NCBI GenBank assembly: GCA_040268355.1
Contig: JAWRIT010000126.1
Span: forward strand, 1-10,591
Direction: 5' to 3'
Source: UBA1367 sp040268355
GTDB taxonomy: Bacteria; Actinomycetota; Coriobacteriia; Coriobacteriales; Atopobiaceae
DNA: 10,591 bases
Shown here: piece by piece, positions 1 through 5,849 of the stretch
Layout: every line of letters starts with the position of its first letter
How positions within the stretch are numbered: position 1 is the stretch's first letter
Notes under the pieces: model-generated
The model's database searches: none
Seen by the model: the letters and a program-made list of their open reading frames with translations, nothing else
Told to the model about the DNA's origin: nothing
Position numbers and translations under genes: made by a program

Positions 1-11
1 CCGAAAAAACG

Positions 12-41
12 CCGCAAAAGTCCGATCTCTAGCCACGGGGC
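12..41 (-). repeat. Left copy of a 30-bp dispersed inverted repeat
   Basis: Positions 12-41 match the reverse complement of 10513-10542 at 28 of 30 positions, with mismatches at 24 and 39. The shared blocks are CCGCAAAAGTCC and ATCTCTAGCCACGG. In the orientation that reads CTAGAGAT...TTTTGCGG, this copy points to the left edge and the other copy to the right edge. It lies in non-coding DNA downstream of the sigma factor gene. On the minus strand the copy is followed within a few bases by a run of six T (positions 4-9). The function is unknown. It may be a dispersed intergenic repeat at which the assembly or window ended. Confidence 0.75.
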
Positions 42-135
42 ACGGGATGAGCGGGCAACTTGGGCGCCGCCACCCTCCTGGCTTCGCCGAACGACCGCAT
101 AGGGCCCAAGGAAACGCCCGAACTCCCCCGGCAGC

Positions 136-164
136 GGCACATAGGTGCCTCTTCCCTCCGTGTC
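136..164 (-). repeat. REP-like palindromic unit (unit A, minus orientation)
   Basis: Read on the minus strand, this is a 29-bp copy of the repeat family found at 4371-4475 and 10364-10443. It contains the invariant core GGAAGAGGCAC and has one extra base before the core. It sits about 50 bp past the sigma factor stop codon, inside an 8-bp perfect GC-rich inverted repeat (CTCCCCCG at 123-130 and CGGGGGAG at 174-181). Transcripts leaving the sigma gene could therefore fold here. No T-tract follows, so I do not call it an intrinsic terminator. Confidence 0.75.
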
Positions 165-216
165 GGGCAGGCGCGGGGGAGCACAAGCCTATCGTGTGCG
201 TAACGAACTGGGCTCG

Positions 217-1041
217 CTAGGCCATGAGCCCTTCGGGGTCGAGTCGCTGCTGCACCTGCTTGAGCGACTTGCGCAGCATGCGCGACACCTGCACTTGGGA
301 GATGCCGAGCCGCTCGGCGATCTCGGCCTGGGTCATGCCCTGGTCGAAGCGCATGCGCATGACGTCCTGCTCGCGGGGGGTGAACCCCGCGATGGCGTCC
401 TCGATCGTCATGCGGTCGTCGGAGGTGGCAAGGCCCTCGTCCTCGGTCGCGTAGTGGTCGATGATCGAGGGGGCGTCCTCGTCCGCACCCTGACCGGTGC
501 CCTCGAGCGGAACCGAGCTGTAGGCGCTTGACGACTCCATCGCCTCGAGCACCTCGTCCACGCTGACCTCCAGCCGCTCGGCCACCTCGGCCACCGAGGG
601 CGGACGCTGCAGCTCGCGGGTGAGCTCGTCGGTCGTCTGGTTCACCTTGGCGGAGAGCTCCTGGAGGCGGCGGGGCACCCGCACGCTCCAGCCCTTGTCA
701 CGGAAGTGCCGCTTGATCTCGCCCATGATGGTGGGGGTCGCGAAGGTCGTGAACTCCAGGCCACGCGCCGGGTCGAAGCGGTCGATCGCCTTGATGAGGC
801 CGATCGTGCCGACCTGCATGAGGTCGTCGAAGGGCTCGCCGCGGTTCTTGAACTTGTTTGCCAGGAAGCGCACCAGGTTGAGGTGGCTCACCACAAGCTG
901 CTCGCGCGCCTCCTCGTCCCCCTCCTGTTTGTACAGGCGGAAGAGCTCGCGCGTGCGCTCCTTGTCCCAGGCCGCCTTGCCCTCGCGCGGTGGGCGCTTG
1001 GCGCGCTGGCGGCGACGCTCCTCGCGGTCGCTACTCGCCAT
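217..1041 (-). CDS. sigB: SigB/SigF-family RNA polymerase sigma factor
   Basis: A 274-aa alternative sigma-70 factor (group 3, SigB/SigF/SigG type) that directs RNA polymerase to stress or developmental promoters. Region 2 spans about residues 45-115, with the core helix DLMQVGTIGLIKAIDRFD (73-90) and the promoter-melting segment FTTFATPTIMGEIKRHFRD, followed by the family signature WSVRVPRR. Region 3 lies at about 126-200 and is rich in acidic residues. Region 4 ends in a helix-turn-helix at about 236-262 (TQAEIAERLGISQVQVSR). I chose the ATG at 1041 because the protein then begins with MASSDREE, a GAGGGCGGG-like ribosome site precedes it, and it overlaps the anti-sigma stop by 11 bp (ATGGCGAGTAG), the usual coupling of rsbW to sigB. 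A start at 1089 would add 16 unlikely residues. The exact subclass (SigB or SigF) cannot be settled from sequence alone. Confidence 0.93.
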   Translation of the reverse strand: MASSDREERRRQRAKRPPREGKAAWDKERTRELFRLYKQEGDEEAREQLVVSHLNLVRFLANKFKNRGEPFDDLMQVGTIGLIKAIDRFDPARGLEFTTFATPTIMGEIKRHFRDKGWSVRVPRRLQELSAKVNQTTDELTRELQRPPSVAEVAERLEVSVDEVLEAMESSSAYSSVPLEGTGQGADEDAPSIIDHYATEDEGLATSDDRMTIEDAIAGFTPREQDVMRMRFDQGMTQAEIAERLGISQVQVSRMLRKSLKQVQQRLDPEGLMA

Positions 1042-1405
1042 AGGCACGTCCCGCCCTCTTGACGAGCACGAGCTGCGAGCCGTCGTCACTCACCCCATGC
1101 TCGTCGCAGACCGCCGACAGCAGCAGCTCGACCAGGCCCTGGGCCCCCTCCTCGTCGTCGACCTCGTCGGCGCCCAGGTCGAAGGCCATGCGAATCTGAC
1201 CCTCGGCGAGCGAGAACGAGACGTCGCAGGAGGGTGGCTCGGTGGCGCAGCAGTAGACGAAGCCCTCCTCCGCGGCCATGCGCACGTCTTCCACATCGTC
1301 GACGCTCATGTCGCACGCCACGGCGAGACTTGCCGCCATCATGCGCACCGTACGGGCAAACCCGGCTTCGGCGGGAACGTTCAGACGAACCGTCTGCTCT
1401 GGCAT
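1031..1405 (-). CDS. rsbW: RsbW-like anti-sigma factor with degenerate ATP site
   Basis: A 124-aa GHKL-fold protein in the position of RsbW/SpoIIAB, immediately upstream of and overlapping the sigma gene, so it probably binds and inhibits that sigma factor. The N-terminus (VRLNVPAEAGFARTVRMMA) and the segment DVEDVRMAAEEGF align by eye with RsbW proteins. In RsbW the N-box reads E-A-C-T-N; here it reads E-G-F-V-Y (47-51), so the magnesium-binding Asn is Tyr. The G1 box is reduced to DLG (76-78), and the usual 20 or so residues between G1 and G2 are missing. Kinase activity is therefore doubtful. The ATG at 1405 is preferred over 1411 because the GGGGG ribosome site has workable spacing only for 1405. 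The gene lies 10 bp after the DUF948 gene. No anti-anti-sigma gene (rsbV) is present in the window. Confidence 0.8.
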   Translation of the reverse strand: MPEQTVRLNVPAEAGFARTVRMMAASLAVACDMSVDDVEDVRMAAEEGFVYCCATEPPSCDVSFSLAEGQIRMAFDLGADEVDDEEGAQGLVELLLSAVCDEHGVSDDGSQLVLVKRAGRAYGE

Positions 1406-1415
1406 CTGCATCCCC

Positions 1416-1994
1416 CTACTCGCCGTCCTGGTCGTCTTCGGTCGCAGGCGCATAGGTCACGTAGCCCCTGCGCTCGGACGACTGCTCGGGCGGCGGGGCG
1501 GACCCCGCCTCTGCCGTCGTCTCGGTGGCATCGTCTGCCGCCGCGCCCGACGCGGCGCCCTTGCCGATGAGCTGCTGGCCCTCGGGGATGGTGATGCCCC
1601 CCATGCTGGCCACCTTGGACACGACGCCCACGGCGGCGTTCGTCGCGGTGTTGACGATGCGCGAGGCGTTCTCGCCCACTTCCGCCACGCCGCGCGTCGC
1701 CGTGGAGACATCGCCCAGGATGCCGTTCACCCTGTTGAGACTCGTGGTGGCCTCGTCGACGGTAACCGTGACCTTCTCGACGAGCGGCGTGACCTCACGC
1801 ATCGCGGGCTGCAGCTCGTCAATCACACCGTCGAGCTTGGTGATGACCGGGGTCGCCTGGTCGATCGCCTCGGTGGCCGAATGCGAGACCTCGTCGAGCA
1901 CCGTACGCGTCTTGCGCAGCGTGATCGCGAGCTCGGCGGCCGCCCAGATGGCTGCGGCAACCAGCACGATGAGGGCAATGGTCAGTGGCTCCAT
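1416..1994 (-). CDS. DUF948-family membrane-anchored coiled-coil protein (YtxG/YoxC-like)
   Basis: A 192-aa protein with one N-terminal transmembrane segment (about residues 4-23, PLTIALIVLVAAAIWAAAEL). A long helical region rich in Thr, Val, Glu and Asp follows (about 24-115). It contains the LNRVNGILGDV pattern typical of DUF948 proteins. The C-terminal 50 residues are low-complexity Ala/Glu/Thr/Pro. It is probably anchored in the membrane with the coiled coil exposed. Its biochemical role is unknown. In Bacillus, the DUF948 protein YtxG belongs to the general stress response, which fits its place here as first gene of a DUF948-rsbW-sigB operon. The ATG at 1994 has a strong AAGGAGA site 7 bp upstream. 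The stop codon is 10 bp before the rsbW start, so co-transcription is very likely. Confidence 0.85.
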   Translation of the reverse strand: MEPLTIALIVLVAAAIWAAAELAITLRKTRTVLDEVSHSATEAIDQATPVITKLDGVIDELQPAMREVTPLVEKVTVTVDEATTSLNRVNGILGDVSTATRGVAEVGENASRIVNTATNAAVGVVSKVASMGGITIPEGQQLIGKGAASGAAADDATETTAEAGSAPPPEQSSERRGYVTYAPATEDDQDGE

Positions 1995-2050
1995 GGATAC
2001 GTCTCCTTCGATGACGGTGCTGCACGACAGGCCGTGCACGCTTGGGATAC

Positions 2051-2056
2051 ATCATA
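2051..2056 (-). promoter_or_regulatory. Candidate -10 box for the DUF948-rsbW-sigB operon
   Basis: The minus strand reads TATGAT here, one mismatch from the TATAAT consensus. It lies 57 bp upstream of the DUF948 start, in the 179-bp gap after rarA. The hexamer 17 bp further upstream (GAGACC) is not a good -35 box. GAGTAT is also one base from the GGGTAT -10 box of SigB-type promoters, but no GTTT -35 is visible at the right distance. Autoregulation by the operon's own sigma factor is possible but not shown. Confidence 0.35.
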
Positions 2057-2173
2057 CTCGTTTGACCGGACGCGGTCTCCTCGCAATGGCGACGCCACAG
2101 CGGGCGGCGGGGCGGGACGCCGTGACGGGAGACGCGGGCGAGCGGCCCCGGCACGGCACCGTGCGACCGAACG

Positions 2174-3508
2174 TCACTGCTCCGCGCGCTCGCGACCGGT
2201 AGCCTCCTGGCGCCAGGCCTCCCAGCCGCGCGGACCAGGCTGGTAGAAGGCGCCCCGCTCAAGGCCGTCGGGCAGGTAGCGCTGGTCGACCCAGCCCTCC
2301 GGGTAGTTGTGCGGATAGAGGTAGGCGCCGTACTCGTCAGAGCCGGGACGATGGCGGTCGCGCAGATGGTTGGGCACCTCGCGGCGCGGCCCCTCGCGCA
2401 CCTCGGCAAGCGCCGCGTCGATAGCCGCCTCGGCCGCGTTGCTCTTGGGTGCCAGGCACATGTAGATGACGGCCTGGGCCAGGTTGATGCGGCACTCCGG
2501 GTAGCCGATGACCTCCGTCGCCTTGAAGGCCGCCTCGGCCACCAGAAGCGCCTGGGGATCGGCGTTGCCGATGTCCTCGGAGGCCAGGATGAAGATGCGC
2601 CGCGCGATGAACTTGGGGTCCTCGCCTGCGTCTATCATGCGCGCCAGCCAGTAGAGCGCGGCGTCCGGGTCGCTGCCCCGCATCGACTTGATGAACGCGC
2701 TGATGATGTCGTAGTGCATGTCGCCGGACTTGTCGTAAGTGAGTCCCCGGCGGGGATTGGCCTCGCGCACGTGCTCGACGGTGATCTCCACCGGCGTGGT
2801 CGCCGACTCGTCATCCCCTGCGCCTGAAGCGGGACCCGCCATCTGGCTCGCTAGCTCGAGCGAGGTGAGCGCGGCACGACCGTCGCCGCCCGCCAGCGTC
2901 ACGATCTCCGCCAGCGCGTCGTCGGTCAGCGCGAACGCTCCCTTGAGGCCGAACTCGTCGTCCAGGGCGCGCAGGACGAGCTGGGTGATCGAGGCGTCAT
3001 CGAGCGGCGTCAGCTCCACCACCCGCGAGCGCGAGAGCAGCGCGGAGTTCACCTCGAAGTAGGGGTTCTCCGTGGTGGCCCCCACGAGCACGACCACCCG
3101 GTCCTCCACGGCATGGAGCAGCGCGTCCTGCTGCGAGCGGTTGAAGCGGTGGATCTCGTCCACGAACAGGATCGTGCGCCGACCCGAGGCGAGCAGCCGC
3201 GACTCGGCGGCCTCGATCTCACGCCGGAGGTCCTTGACCGTGCCGGTCACGGCGGAGACCTCGACAAACTCCGCGTGCGTGGTGTTGGCGATGATGCGTG
3301 CGAGGGTGGTCTTGCCCGTGCCCGCCGGGCCGTAGAGGATGACCGACGAGAGCGTGTCATGCTCGATGGCACGTCGCAGCCACGAGCCCTCCCCCACCGC
3401 CTTGCCCTGCCCGACGAAGCCGTCGAGGGTCTGCGGGCGCATGCGCACGGCGAGCGGCGCGTTGAGCTTGCGCTGGTAGCGCTCGATGTTCGAAAAAAGG
3501 GTCTCCAT
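2174..3508 (-). CDS. rarA: Replication-associated recombination protein A (RarA/MgsA), AAA+ ATPase
   Basis: A 444-aa AAA+ ATPase of the RarA/MgsA/WRNIP1 family, which acts at stalled replication forks and is related to clamp-loader subunits. The family start motif PLAVRMRPQTLDGFVGQ lies at 18-34. Next come Walker A GPAGTGKT (60-67), Walker B LFVDEIHRF (114-122), sensor 1 GATTENP (143-149) and the sensor 2 GDGRAAL (208-214). The C-terminal tetramerisation domain includes GLTYDKSGDMHYD, SAFIKSMRGSDPDAALYWLARM and YPHNYPEGWVDQRYLPD. The length is normal for the family. Two ATGs compete, at 3517 (MAPMETLF) and 3508 (METLF). Neither has a ribosome site. A TACAAT box ends 7 bp before the 3508 ATG, so I chose 3508 as a possible leaderless start. 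The gene diverges from the C26 peptidase gene. Confidence 0.95.
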   Translation of the reverse strand: METLFSNIERYQRKLNAPLAVRMRPQTLDGFVGQGKAVGEGSWLRRAIEHDTLSSVILYGPAGTGKTTLARIIANTTHAEFVEVSAVTGTVKDLRREIEAAESRLLASGRRTILFVDEIHRFNRSQQDALLHAVEDRVVVLVGATTENPYFEVNSALLSRSRVVELTPLDDASITQLVLRALDDEFGLKGAFALTDDALAEIVTLAGGDGRAALTSLELASQMAGPASGAGDDESATTPVEITVEHVREANPRRGLTYDKSGDMHYDIISAFIKSMRGSDPDAALYWLARMIDAGEDPKFIARRIFILASEDIGNADPQALLVAEAAFKATEVIGYPECRINLAQAVIYMCLAPKSNAAEAAIDAALAEVREGPRREVPNHLRDRHRPGSDEYGAYLYPHNYPEGWVDQRYLPDGLERGAFYQPGPRGWEAWRQEATGRERAEQ

Positions 3509-3515
3509 GGGAGCC

Positions 3516-3521
3516 ATTGTA
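3516..3521 (-). promoter_or_regulatory. Candidate -10 box (TACAAT) for leaderless rarA mRNA
   Basis: The minus strand reads TACAAT at this site, one base from consensus, with 7 bp (3509-3515) between the box and the ATG at 3508. That places the expected transcription start at or next to the A of the start codon. Together with the lack of any Shine-Dalgarno sequence, this suggests a leaderless transcript, common in Actinobacteria. No convincing -35 hexamer is seen. Confidence 0.4.
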
Positions 3522-3546
3522 GCGCGAGCGCCGGACGGCAGGGTGC

Positions 3547-3552
3547 TATCCT
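3547..3552 (+). promoter_or_regulatory. Candidate -10 box (TATCCT) upstream of the C26 peptidase gene
   Basis: TATCCT lies inside GCTATCCTT (3545-3553), 71 bp upstream of the C26 start codon. The same 9-mer occurs on the minus strand upstream of the metallophosphatase gene, and GGCTATGCT occurs upstream of the histidine phosphatase gene. No good -35 box is present, so the call rests on recurrence and position only. Confidence 0.3.
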
Positions 3553-3623
3553 TGTCCCTTGACTGTTCGGCTCGATCGCGACGGCCGCGCGAACGGGCGC
3601 GCAGGCGGCACCAGGGAGGACTC

Positions 3624-4361
3624 ATGACGCAGACGGAAGACCGTCGCCCGCTGATTGGCATCTGCTCGCGACCGAGCACCGAGGAGCCCGACCTCTCCTG
3701 CATCGACTCCCACTACGCCCGGTCCGTGCAGGAGGCGGGCGGCATCCCCGTCGCGCTGCCCCACGGCTTCGAGGCGGCTGGCATCGCGCACGAGATCGTC
3801 AGTCGGATCGACGGACTGCTGCTGACCGGCGGCGGTGACATCAGCGAGGACGGCTTTGGCGGCCACAACTACGACGAAGGCTGCATCGCCCGAATCTCGT
3901 TCATGTCTGCCGAGCGCGACGTCTTCGAATGGGCCGCCGTACGGGCCGCCTGGGAGCGCGACCTTCCCTGCCTGGGCATCTGCCGGGGACTCCAGGTGAT
4001 GAACGTCACCTTTGGCGGCACCTTGCTGCGCGACATCGCCGAGCGCCGACCGGACTCGAACGTCGTGCATTGGCAGGAGAAGCCCTACGACGTTCCCGCC
4101 CATCCAGTACGCATCGAGCCGACGAGCTGGCTCGCGCAGATACTCGGCGGTCGCGAGTTCGAGGTCAACTCCATCCACCACCAGTGCATCTGTGAGCCAG
4201 CGCCGGAGGGGCGCATCGTGGCCTGGTCGCCCGACGGCATCCCCGAGGCGTTGGAGTTTGGGGCCAAGCGCTTCTTTGTCGGCGTCCAGTGGCACCCCGA
4301 GCAGATGGGCACCATGCCCCAGCTCTTCGAGGCTTTCGTCGACGCCGCCCGCCCGCTGTAA
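3624..4361 (+). CDS. Gamma-glutamyl-gamma-aminobutyrate hydrolase-like protein (peptidase C26, class I glutamine amidotransferase fold)
   Basis: A 245-aa cytoplasmic hydrolase of the PuuD / peptidase C26 family, which cleaves gamma-glutamyl amide bonds, for example gamma-Glu-GABA in putrescine breakdown. The N-terminus PLIGICSRP is typical. DGLLLTGGGDI lies at 63-73, and the nucleophile elbow is LGICRGLQ with Cys120. VNSIHHQ lies at 181-187, and VQWHPEQ supplies the other catalytic residues, His224 and Glu226. The full catalytic triad is present and the length is normal. The ATG at 3624 has an excellent GGGAGGA site just upstream; longer in-frame extensions back to 3486 overlap the rarA start and look non-coding. 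No other polyamine genes are nearby, so the substrate is uncertain. It converges on the dGTPase gene across the repeat cluster. Confidence 0.92.
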   Translation: MTQTEDRRPLIGICSRPSTEEPDLSCIDSHYARSVQEAGGIPVALPHGFEAAGIAHEIVSRIDGLLLTGGGDISEDGFGGHNYDEGCIARISFMSAERDVFEWAAVRAAWERDLPCLGICRGLQVMNVTFGGTLLRDIAERRPDSNVVHWQEKPYDVPAHPVRIEPTSWLAQILGGREFEVNSIHHQCICEPAPEGRIVAWSPDGIPEALEFGAKRFFVGVQWHPEQMGTMPQLFEAFVDAARPL

Positions 4362-4370
4362 AGGCGGCAC

Positions 4371-4398
4371 GACACAGGGGAAGAGGCACCTGTGTGTC
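4371..4398 (+). repeat. REP-like palindromic unit (unit B)
   Basis: A 28-bp imperfect palindrome. Seven bases (ACACAGG, 4372-4378) pair with CCTGTGT (4389-4395) around a 10-base loop, GGAAGAGGCA. It begins 9 bp after the C26 stop codon and is the first of three direct copies. Confidence 0.85.
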
Positions 4399-4404
4399 GG
4401 GGGG

Positions 4405-4432
4405 CGCACAGGGGAAGAGGCACCTCTGTGTC
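4405..4432 (+). repeat. REP-like palindromic unit (unit C)
   Basis: The second direct copy, with the same core GGAAGAGGCAC. CACAG (4407-4411) pairs with CTGTG (4426-4430). The first two bases differ from unit B. A run of six G separates it from unit B. Confidence 0.85.
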
Positions 4433-4447
4433 CTCCCCGCGACGCGC

Positions 4448-4475
4448 GACACGGAGGAAGAGGCACCTGTGTGTC
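4448..4475 (+). repeat. REP-like palindromic unit (unit D)
   Basis: The third direct copy, 15 bp after unit C. GACAC (4448-4452) pairs with GTGTC (4471-4475) around the same core. The base changes at GACACGG, compared with GACACAG in unit B, are shared with unit A. The three copies fill most of the 165-bp gap between two converging genes. Confidence 0.85.
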
Positions 4476-4526
4476 ACGACGGACCCGGCCTTCGCGCACC
4501 AGCACCACTGCTCGGACCCCGGCTGA

Positions 4527-5774
4527 CTAGGGAACGACGGGGCCGTCGAAGTAGCTGCGCCGAGGAAAGAGCGTGCGCGTCTCGGGGAAGAGCGCCTCGC
4601 AGCTTGCCATGAAGTAGTCGTCGGTCATGGCGCTCACGAAGTCGCACACGCACTGGTCCGGGTCGTCCTGCCAGGCGTAGCTGCGCCCATAGTGCCCGAG
4701 GTGGCGCCCGAGCGGTTCGATGTGATGCCGGAAGATGGCCGCACGCTCGTCCCCGCGCGCAAGCGCCTCGAGCTCGTGCTCGTAGAGCCGACCGAACAGC
4801 TCGGCCACCGCCTGTGAGAACTCGCCGTTGACCTCGCTCGCCCCATAGATGAGCTCGTAGTTCTCCCGCTTGGCACGGGAGAGCTCCGCGAAGCCGGCCT
4901 CGCTCATCGCAAGGTGGTCGGAGCCCAGGCTGTGCTCGATGACGTCGGTGGTCAGCGCCGCGAGCGCCCAGGCGTTGTAGGCCCCGCCAAGGCCGTCGGC
5001 AAAGCTTGTCTCGTCGCAAAGGCCCGCCCGGATGGCGTCCTGCCGGTCCTTACCCACGTAGGCAATGATGTCGCTCAACCGAACCACGCAGCCCTCGAGC
5101 GTCATGGGGCGCAGATGGGCGATCGCGTCGTTCCCCTGCTGCCAGCAGCTCTCGACCACCTGATCGAAGCAGTCAAAGTCAGCGAGGTCGCTCGTCGAGA
5201 AGCGCTGCTGCTCGAACTCGCCGTTGTGGCAGATCACGCCATCCAGCGTCTGCAGCGAGATGTTGCGCCCGTACAGGACGTCGAGCACGCGCACGCTCTG
5301 CACGTTGTGGAAGAACCAACGGCCGGTCCGCTCGTGATAGATGTCGTTGAGGAAGCGCTCCCCGGCGTGGCCGAAGGGCGTGTGGCCGATGTCGTGACCG
5401 AGGGCGATGGCCTCGATGAGGTCGAGGTTGAGCCCGAGCGCCCGGCCGATGTCGCGGGCGATGCGCGCCACCAGCTGCACGTGCAGGCCACGGCGGCACA
5501 GGTCGTCGTTGGCACGGAAGGAGAAGACTTGGGTCTTGCCTCCCATGCGGTTGTATGCGGGCGTGTGCATGATCTTCTCGGCGTCGCGGACGAAGGCCGG
5601 GCGCAGGGCGCTGTCTTGGTCGCGCTCCGCCGGATCGCGACGAAGGGCGGCGGCATCGGGCGTGGCACGCCCCCCGAGCGGAGACTGGTGGAGCGCCGCG
5701 ATGTGGGCGCTGGCCTCGGCAGAGAGCGCGAGCGGCAGGTCGGGCGCGCAGGCGTTGGTGGGAAGGGCGGACAT
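4527..5774 (-). CDS. dgt: dGTPase-like HD-domain deoxynucleoside triphosphate triphosphohydrolase
   Basis: A 415-aa HD-superfamily hydrolase of the dGTPase family, which splits dNTPs into deoxynucleoside and triphosphate and so tunes dNTP pools. The start of the domain reads RDAEKIMHTPAYNRMGGKTQVFSF (63-86), a variant of the family's R-D-x-D-R-I-x-H-S-x-A-F-R-R-L-x-x-K-T-Q-V-F pattern. Probable metal ligands are His98 (GLHVQLVARIARDIG), His127-Asp128 (GHDIGHTPFGHAGE) and Asp235 (RLSDIIAYVGKDRQD). WFFHNVQSVRVLD (153-165) is also typical. The ATG at 5774 has GGAGG 5 bp upstream. The first 50 residues are Ala/Pro-rich and poorly conserved-looking. It lies 75 bp after the ATP-grasp-like gene on the same strand and may share its transcript. 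Whether it prefers dGTP is not readable from sequence. Confidence 0.93.
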   Translation of the reverse strand: MSALPTNACAPDLPLALSAEASAHIAALHQSPLGGRATPDAAALRRDPAERDQDSALRPAFVRDAEKIMHTPAYNRMGGKTQVFSFRANDDLCRRGLHVQLVARIARDIGRALGLNLDLIEAIALGHDIGHTPFGHAGERFLNDIYHERTGRWFFHNVQSVRVLDVLYGRNISLQTLDGVICHNGEFEQQRFSTSDLADFDCFDQVVESCWQQGNDAIAHLRPMTLEGCVVRLSDIIAYVGKDRQDAIRAGLCDETSFADGLGGAYNAWALAALTTDVIEHSLGSDHLAMSEAGFAELSRAKRENYELIYGASEVNGEFSQAVAELFGRLYEHELEALARGDERAAIFRHHIEPLGRHLGHYGRSYAWQDDPDQCVCDFVSAMTDDYFMASCEALFPETRTLFPRRSYFDGPVVP

Positions 5775-5849
5775 GGGAACCTCCTCGATCGGTATGTCTC
5801 GTCCCTACCCTACCGCAGGGGCCGGACAGAAACTCTGGCGCCTTCGCCC

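Noticed and set aside
2151..2164. A hairpin (GCACGG/CCGTGC) just after the rarA stop as an intrinsic terminator
   Set aside because: The stem is short with a 2-4 base loop, and no run of T follows on the minus strand.
1278..2246. A 322-codon plus-strand frame opposite the rsbW and DUF948 genes
   Set aside because: It overlaps two well-supported genes and the 179-bp intergenic gap, and shows only low-complexity Arg/Gly/Asp-rich sequence.
4371..4475. Three direct 28-bp repeats as a CRISPR array
   Set aside because: The gaps between copies are only 6 and 15 bp and the copies differ from each other. Other copies lie singly or inverted elsewhere, and no cas genes are present.
3546..4508. A 320-codon minus-strand frame opposite the C26 peptidase gene
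   Set aside because: The C26 protein has a complete catalytic triad and a strong ribosome site. The antisense frame has no motif and runs through the repeat cluster.
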